Made by a program: the position numbers and the translations under genes. A stretch of DNA of 64,000 bases from Chryseobacterium koreense CCUG 49689 (lineage in GTDB: Bacteria > Bacteroidota > Bacteroidia > Flavobacteriales > Weeksellaceae), in assembly GCF_001045435.1 (NCBI RefSeq), contig NZ_LFNG01000012.1, positions 62,001 to 126,000 on the forward strand. Reading direction: 5' to 3'. Position 1 is the stretch's first letter. Each line of letters starts with the position of its first letter. Positions 63,013 through 64,000 of the stretch are shown here, piece by piece. A model generated the notes under the pieces. The model ran no database searches. It was given only the letters and a program-made list of their open reading frames with translations, and was not told the DNA's origin.

Positions 63013-63786
63013 CTATTTTACCATCACTTTTTGAGATTTTATTCCTTTCTCCGATTTTGTGTTGACAAGGTACAACCCAGTTCCAAGCTCAAAAACCGTA
63101 TCATTCTTTATCGTTGCTGATTTCACCAGCTTTCCGTCTATCGTAAATACAGAAACATCTGTTGCCGAGTTCACATTTTGGATATGCACCTGATTTCCTG
63201 CAGAAAAAATAGCTACCTGATCTTTACCCACATTTGAAGTCCCTAAAGTGGTATTCTGTGTCACTTCAATTTTCATCAGATTCACCGCGGTATCTCCAAA
63301 AATATAGATTCTTCCAGCTCCTTCAGTAGTTTTTGTCGCCGTGAAAATCGTTCCGGCTTGATCCACGCTTGTTGCTTGCGCCAAGATTGAACTACCATCC
63401 GTAACGTAAAGCACCCTTGAACCTGATCCTCCTCCTCTGCACCAGATTTTCACGTCCACTTTTCCGGTTACATCAAAATAGATATACCGTTGAGTAGGGA
63501 GGTTCGTATAAACCCCGCTTGTATATCCCGCACCATTCAGTTGAAATCGCTTTGTAGATGCAAAGCCATCTGCAAAGGTAAAATTGCTGGTACTCACCGT
63601 TCCAGTGTTATGCAATGTTGTATTGACGCCCGCGTAAATCCCTAGGTCATCCATAGTGACGGTTTCCTGGCCAATTCCGCTGCTTGTAGCCCAAGTATTG
63701 AAATCCCATGTTTTAGGTAAAGTTAATTGCGCGGACAGTACCGAACTCATTAGTCCTGCAGCAAATAAAAGTAAAGTTTTTTTCAT
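63013..63786 (-). CDS. Secreted T9SS type A protein of unknown function, pectin regulon (paralogue 2)
   Basis: 257 residues, clearly related to the gene at 61974: same plan of signal peptide (MKKTLLLFAAGLMSSVLSAQ), domain opening KTWDFNTWATSSGIGQETVT, KRFQLNGAGYTSGVYTNLPT, QRYIYFDVTG, VDVKIWCRGGGSGSR, IYIFGDTAVNLMKIEV, and the tail YLVNTKSEKGIKSQKVMVK. A tandem duplication is likely. It carries its own operator-promoter. Unknown activity; a pectin- or oligosaccharide-binding role is the simplest inference. Confidence 0.75.
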   Translation of the reverse strand: MKKTLLLFAAGLMSSVLSAQLTLPKTWDFNTWATSSGIGQETVTMDDLGIYAGVNTTLHNTGTVSTSNFTFADGFASTKRFQLNGAGYTSGVYTNLPTQRYIYFDVTGKVDVKIWCRGGGSGSRVLYVTDGSSILAQATSVDQAGTIFTATKTTEGAGRIYIFGDTAVNLMKIEVTQNTTLGTSNVGKDQVAIFSAGNQVHIQNVNSATDVSVFTIDGKLVKSATIKNDTVFELGTGLYLVNTKSEKGIKSQKVMVK

Positions 63787-63829
63787 TTTAATTAATTTTA
63801 AAGGTTTGATTATTTGATATTTAATAAAT

Positions 63830-63851
63830 TACAATCGATTACACAAATGTA
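63830..63851 (-). promoter_or_regulatory. Promoter and operator of paralogue 2
   Basis: Minus strand TACATTTG (63844-63851) immediately followed by TGTAATCGATTGTA (63830-63843). Confidence 0.75.
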
Positions 63852-63895
63852 TGCAATAATTTGATAAGACAGTAGCTTTTTCTTAGTAATTTCAT

Positions 63896-63929
63896 CAAAA
63901 AGTCCGACCTTTTCTTGCCGGACTTTTGT
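63896..63929 (-). terminator. Terminator of the gene entering at the right edge
   Basis: Stem AAAAGTCCG / CGGACTTTT between the partial CDS and the paralogue 2 promoter. Confidence 0.75.
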
Positions 63930-63951
63930 GTCGGTTTTTTTGGCGGAAAAA

Positions 63952-64000
63952 CTATTTGATAAACTTTATGGAATAGGTTCTACCCGAAACATTCACCGTA
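63952..64000 (-). CDS. C-terminal end of a leftward gene, probably a T9SS cargo
   Basis: Only 15 residues and a TAG stop are in the window, reading TVNVSGRTYSIKFIK. A GRxYSIKFIK ending with basic last residues resembles type A sorting domain tails, as in the neighbouring secreted proteins. The rest lies past base 64000, so the product cannot be named. Confidence 0.5.
   Translation of the reverse strand, partial: TVNVSGRTYSIKFIK

Overview
The window reads as chromosomal DNA of a Flavobacteriia species, probably in the Chryseobacterium/Kaistella group. The basis is low GC, Bacteroidota-type promoter -7 boxes (TAnnTTTG) before many genes, type IX secretion (T9SS) C-terminal sorting domains of types A and B, and families typical of that group (DUF2911, DUF4861, DcaP-like porin, SSS-domain sensor kinase, Mqo). 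I ran no database search; all family names come from motifs and recalled family knowledge. No CRISPR array, rRNA, complete IS or prophage is visible.

Layout. 1-7.4 kb: ALDH7-type dehydrogenase (cut by the window edge), GNAT acetyltransferase, Ada-type alkylation response protein, DUF2911 protein, a cold-shock-domain protein next to a one-domain DEAD-box-like protein with all ATPase motifs destroyed, and a norC-norB pair whose NorB lacks several canonical metal ligands. 7.5-13.4 kb: leftward pyrimidine operon pyrB-carA-carB with a hairpin/terminator leader ahead of pyrB. 13.4-25 kb: an InsA-like zinc-ribbon/HTH protein, then a rightward carboxylate locus: DcaP-like porin, MFS transporter, two small membrane proteins, SSS-sensor kinase, single-domain response regulator, propionyl-CoA synthetase-like and acetyl-CoA synthetase. 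25-32.3 kb: glucokinase, small OMP, rhodanese, queG, DUF2459 protein, and a YceI/porin/YceI-like cluster.

32.3-41.5 kb: a small GIY-YIG nuclease gene lies between an intact tRNA-Arg(TCG) and a displaced copy of that tRNA's 3' part plus terminator; the displaced copy carries a 20-bp perfect palindrome in its anticodon loop. Upstream are a plug-less TonB-receptor-like barrel, a ~1000-residue TPR protein and a 1185-residue T9SS type B surface protein. 41.6-52.1 kb: amino acid permease, DUF962, lipoproteins, SPFH protein, malate:quinone oxidoreductase, hemolysin III-type protein, gpsA and an M23 peptidase.

52.4-64 kb: a pectin/rhamnogalacturonan locus. A leftward operon encodes an esterase, DUF4861 protein, GH105 hydrolase, PL10-CE8 fusion and CE12 acetylesterase; a T9SS-secreted PL1 pectate lyase runs rightward; two paralogous T9SS-secreted proteins of unknown function run leftward. 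Four promoters here carry the same LacI-like palindrome, TGTAATCGATTACA and variants, directly abutting the -7 box, which implies one regulon. The most notable observations are the tRNA/GIY-YIG module with its palindrome, this operator set, the altered NorB active site, and the dead DEAD-box protein beside a cold-shock protein.
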